Source of the DNA: Geobacter sp. DSM 9736
Lineage (GTDB): Bacteria > Desulfobacterota > Desulfuromonadia > Geobacterales > Geobacteraceae
NCBI RefSeq assembly: GCF_900187405.1
Contig: NZ_LT896716.1
Coordinates: forward strand, 496,001-560,000
Length of the DNA stretch: 64,000 bases
Direction of reading: 5' to 3'
This document shows positions 62,218 through 64,000 of this stretch, piece by piece. Within the stretch, counting starts at the first letter, position 1. Each line of letters opens with the position of its first letter. The notes beneath the pieces were generated by a model that was not told the origin of the DNA, did no database searches, and was given only the letters and a program-made list of their open reading frames with translations. Made by a program: the position numbers and the translations under genes.

Positions 62218-63045
62218 ATGGCGAAAAAATCACCGTCTTCCGTTCTTCCGGGTTTCGGCCCGACAATGGGGTACACGATATTCTATCTCAGCATCATCGT
62301 GCTCATACCTCTTTCCGCCCTCGTTATCAAGAGCGCCGGACTCTCCTGGAGTGACTTTGTCGAAGCTGTCGCCTCACCCCGCGTTATCGCATCCTACAGG
62401 GTGACGTTCGGGGCCGCACTCCTGGCTGCCCTCGTCAATGCCGTTTTCGGCGTTCTCGTGGCGTGGGTGTTGGCCCGGTACCACTTTCCGGGGAAGCGGC
62501 TCGTCGATGCGCTCGTCGATCTTCCTTTCGCACTCCCCACCGCCGTTGCCGGGATAACGCTTGCGACCGTATATTCACCCAACGGCTGGATCGGGCGCTA
62601 CCTCGACCCCCTCGGAATCAAGGTTGCGTTCACGCCCCTTGGCATTCTCGTTGCCATGACGTTCATAGGGCTTCCTTTCGTGGTGCGGACCGTACAGCCG
62701 GTGATCGAGGAAATGGAGAGCGAGATCGAGGAGGCTTCCGCCTGCCTCGGGGCGAGCCGCTGGCAGACCTTCAGCCGCGTGTTGTTCCCGCTTCTGCTCC
62801 CATCGATCCTGACCGGATTCGCTCTCGCATTCGCGCGCGCGGTGGGGGAGTATGGGTCGATCATCTTCATTGCCGGCAACATGCCGATGGTTTCGGAGAT
62901 AACGCCTCTCATCATAATCACCAAGCTGGAGCAGTACGACTATCAAGGGGCGACGGCGGTGGCGTCGGTGATGCTGGGGGCGTCGTTTCTGTTGCTGCTC
63001 GTCATCAACCTGCTGCAACGGTGGAGTCGCAGGTTTGCGGAGTAG
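62218..63045 (+). CDS. cysT: Sulfate ABC transporter permease CysT
   Basis: 275 residues, six membrane segments, and the sulfate-permease EAA loop EEASACLGASRWQTFSRVLFPLLLPSILTGF. YGSIIFIAGNMPMVSEITPLII is typical of CysT/CysU. It partners with Sbp (55.98 kb) and CysW, but is separated from sbp by the CODH module. Confidence 0.95.
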   Translation: MAKKSPSSVLPGFGPTMGYTIFYLSIIVLIPLSALVIKSAGLSWSDFVEAVASPRVIASYRVTFGAALLAALVNAVFGVLVAWVLARYHFPGKRLVDALVDLPFALPTAVAGITLATVYSPNGWIGRYLDPLGIKVAFTPLGILVAMTFIGLPFVVRTVQPVIEEMESEIEEASACLGASRWQTFSRVLFPLLLPSILTGFALAFARAVGEYGSIIFIAGNMPMVSEITPLIIITKLEQYDYQGATAVASVMLGASFLLLLVINLLQRWSRRFAE

Positions 63046-63493
63046 TGGATGGTTGCGCTCATCTTCCGCCCATCTTCGCTTCGCACTCGATCGCGCGATC
63101 CTCGACGTAGCTCCGCTACGCCTGCGGTCTCGCTCACTCGGTGCAAAACGAATCTGGCCGAAATCTGCGCGCAATAAGGTTTAACCACACAAGATGAACC
63201 AGGAGCTTTAGCTGTTGGCGGTTCCGAGGAGATGGTGGAGGCTCGGTAGTGGAGGGAAAAGCCGGAGCTACGAGCGGACGCCGCCGAGCGTTGAGCGGAG
63301 GCTGCGAGGTAAGTGTTAGCGTAGAGCGCGGTGAAGCGGGCGTCGGTGCAGGTCCGCAGCTCCGGGTCGACCTGAACGAACGAGAATCCGCCATCTCCGC
63401 CTCCGGCGCCAAGTCAAAGAATTATGAGTCTTCGCCATCTCCGTCCTCCGCCGAGTCGAGGGTTGAAGTGAAAGAACGAAAGTGGGGTTTGAA
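63046..63493. other. 448-base interval between cysT and cysW
   Basis: Holds a REP-like palindrome at 63100-63126 and otherwise no convincing gene. An 82-codon frame (63249-63497) overlaps the cysW start but is low-complexity and has no family features. Such a gap inside a normally tight cysT-cysW pair is unusual and looks like inserted or decayed sequence. Confidence 0.6.
63100..63126. repeat. REP-like palindrome, copy 2 (CGTAGC-TCC-GCTACG)
   Basis: Core CGTAGC (63106-63111), loop TCC, GCTACG (63115-63120), flanked by CCTCGA and CCTGCGG as in the copy at 52823. The stem is unchanged while the loop differs; CGAATCTG follows at a similar distance in both. Confidence 0.8.
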
Positions 63494-64000
63494 GTGAAAG
63501 CAAACAGACCGAAAGAACTGACCGAACCGGCGGTAATCCGCTGGCTTCTCACCGCGGTGGCGCTTCTGTTCCTGGGGCTGATTCTTTTCCTTCCGCTGGC
63601 GGCGGTATTCAGTCAGGCATTCGAGAAGGGGTGGGATACCTACGTTGCCGCACTGCGGGAGCCGGACACCCTGTCGGCCATCAAGCTGACGCTCGTCACG
63701 GCGGCGGTGGCGGTTCCTCTCAACCTCTTTTTCGGGGTTGTAGCTGCGTGGGCCATCGCCAAATTCACGTTTCGGGGGAAGCAGTTTCTCATCACGCTCA
63801 TCGATTTGCCGTTTTCCGTGTCGCCGGTCATCTCCGGCCTCATCTACGTGCTCCTCTTCGGGCTCCAGGGGTGGCTCGGACCCTGGCTTTCGGCGCACGA
63901 CATCAAGATCATTTTCGCCGTGCCGGGGATCATCCTTGCCACCATCTTCGTCACCTTTCCTTTCGTAGCCCGTGAGCTGATCCCGCTTATGGAGGCCCAG
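63494..64000 (+). CDS. cysW: Sulfate ABC transporter permease CysW (3' truncated by window)
   Basis: 169 residues visible, open to the right edge. GTG start giving [32 protein letters not shown], then membrane segments and [45 protein letters not shown], a CysW signature. Second sulfate permease subunit; cysA is expected beyond the window. Confidence 0.92.
   Translation, partial: MKANRPKELTEPAVIRWLLTAVALLFLGLILFLPLAAVFSQAFEKGWDTYVAALREPDTLSAIKLTLVTAAVAVPLNLFFGVVAAWAIAKFTFRGKQFLITLIDLPFSVSPVISGLIYVLLFGLQGWLGPWLSAHDIKIIFAVPGIILATIFVTFPFVARELIPLMEAQ

Noticed and set aside
63249-63497. 82-codon frame overlapping the cysW start
   Set aside because: Low-complexity Ser/Gly/Arg-rich sequence with no homology I recognise; the overlap with cysW looks coincidental.

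Overview
The window looks like chromosomal DNA of a Geobacter-type bacterium (Desulfuromonadota, Geobacterales). The evidence is a 27-heme c-type cytochrome directly upstream of leuS, a CheA gene cluster carrying HEAT-repeat and ExeA-type ATPase genes, heavy use of TTG/GTG starts, and dispersed palindromic repeats of kinds I associate with Geobacter genomes. The genus call is inference from gene content; no marker RNA gene is present. I see no rRNA, tRNA, CRISPR array, insertion sequence or prophage.

Layout. 0-3.5 kb: the end of a surface polysaccharide locus (CapD-type epimerase/dehydratase cut by the window edge, Wzi-like outer membrane protein). 3.5-17.3 kb: housekeeping genes: yicC, gmk, rpoZ and a bifunctional relA/spoT, ridA; a minus-strand block rpmB and tmk-holB-ricT-like-metG; then rnc, a radical SAM protein, era and der. 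17.3-27.8 kb: a compact chemosensory cluster (DUF4388-receiver protein, CheY, CheA, ExeA-like ATPase, CheW, receiver, CheW, HEAT protein, CheR, CheB) with no chemoreceptor gene. 28.1-30.3 kb: the 27-heme cytochrome. 30.4-34.9 kb: leuS, lptE, holA and convergent rpsT. 34.9-40.2 kb: release-factor-like protein, dCMP deaminase, nrdR and a complete riboflavin operon ribD-ribE-ribBA-ribH with nusB. 40.3-43.7 kb: hom, a HAD phosphatase and thrC.

From 44 kb the window is devoted to sulfur. A four-cysteine Rrf2 regulator precedes cysK. Then come metY, a ThiS-like sulfur carrier, a ThiF/MoeB-like activating enzyme and a JAMM protease, which together fit a protein-thiocarboxylate route to homocysteine. 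These are followed by a small siroheme sulfite reductase, a TusA-like protein, an unrecognised 268-residue protein, an SLC13 anion transporter, an APS-type CysH, CysD and CysN, and a sulfate ABC importer (sbp ... cysT, cysW). Together they would import sulfate, activate it to APS, reduce it to sulfite and sulfide, and put sulfide into cysteine directly and into homocysteine through the carrier protein.

The most unusual part is a five-gene module (57.06-62.2 kb) lying inside the sulfate importer, between sbp and cysT: a CooS-type carbon monoxide dehydrogenase, a NitT/TauT-type ABC transporter (binding protein, permease, ATPase) and a methyltransferase. In this CooS the conserved cysteine expected in the VQC motif appears to be Asp343, while the other cluster ligands are kept, and the protein ends in a histidine-rich tail. 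It may carry a non-canonical cluster and may not be a CO dehydrogenase at all. Four sulfur-gene promoters also share a 19-bp imperfect palindrome (RTCTA-N9-TAGAY type) that could be the Rrf2 operator.
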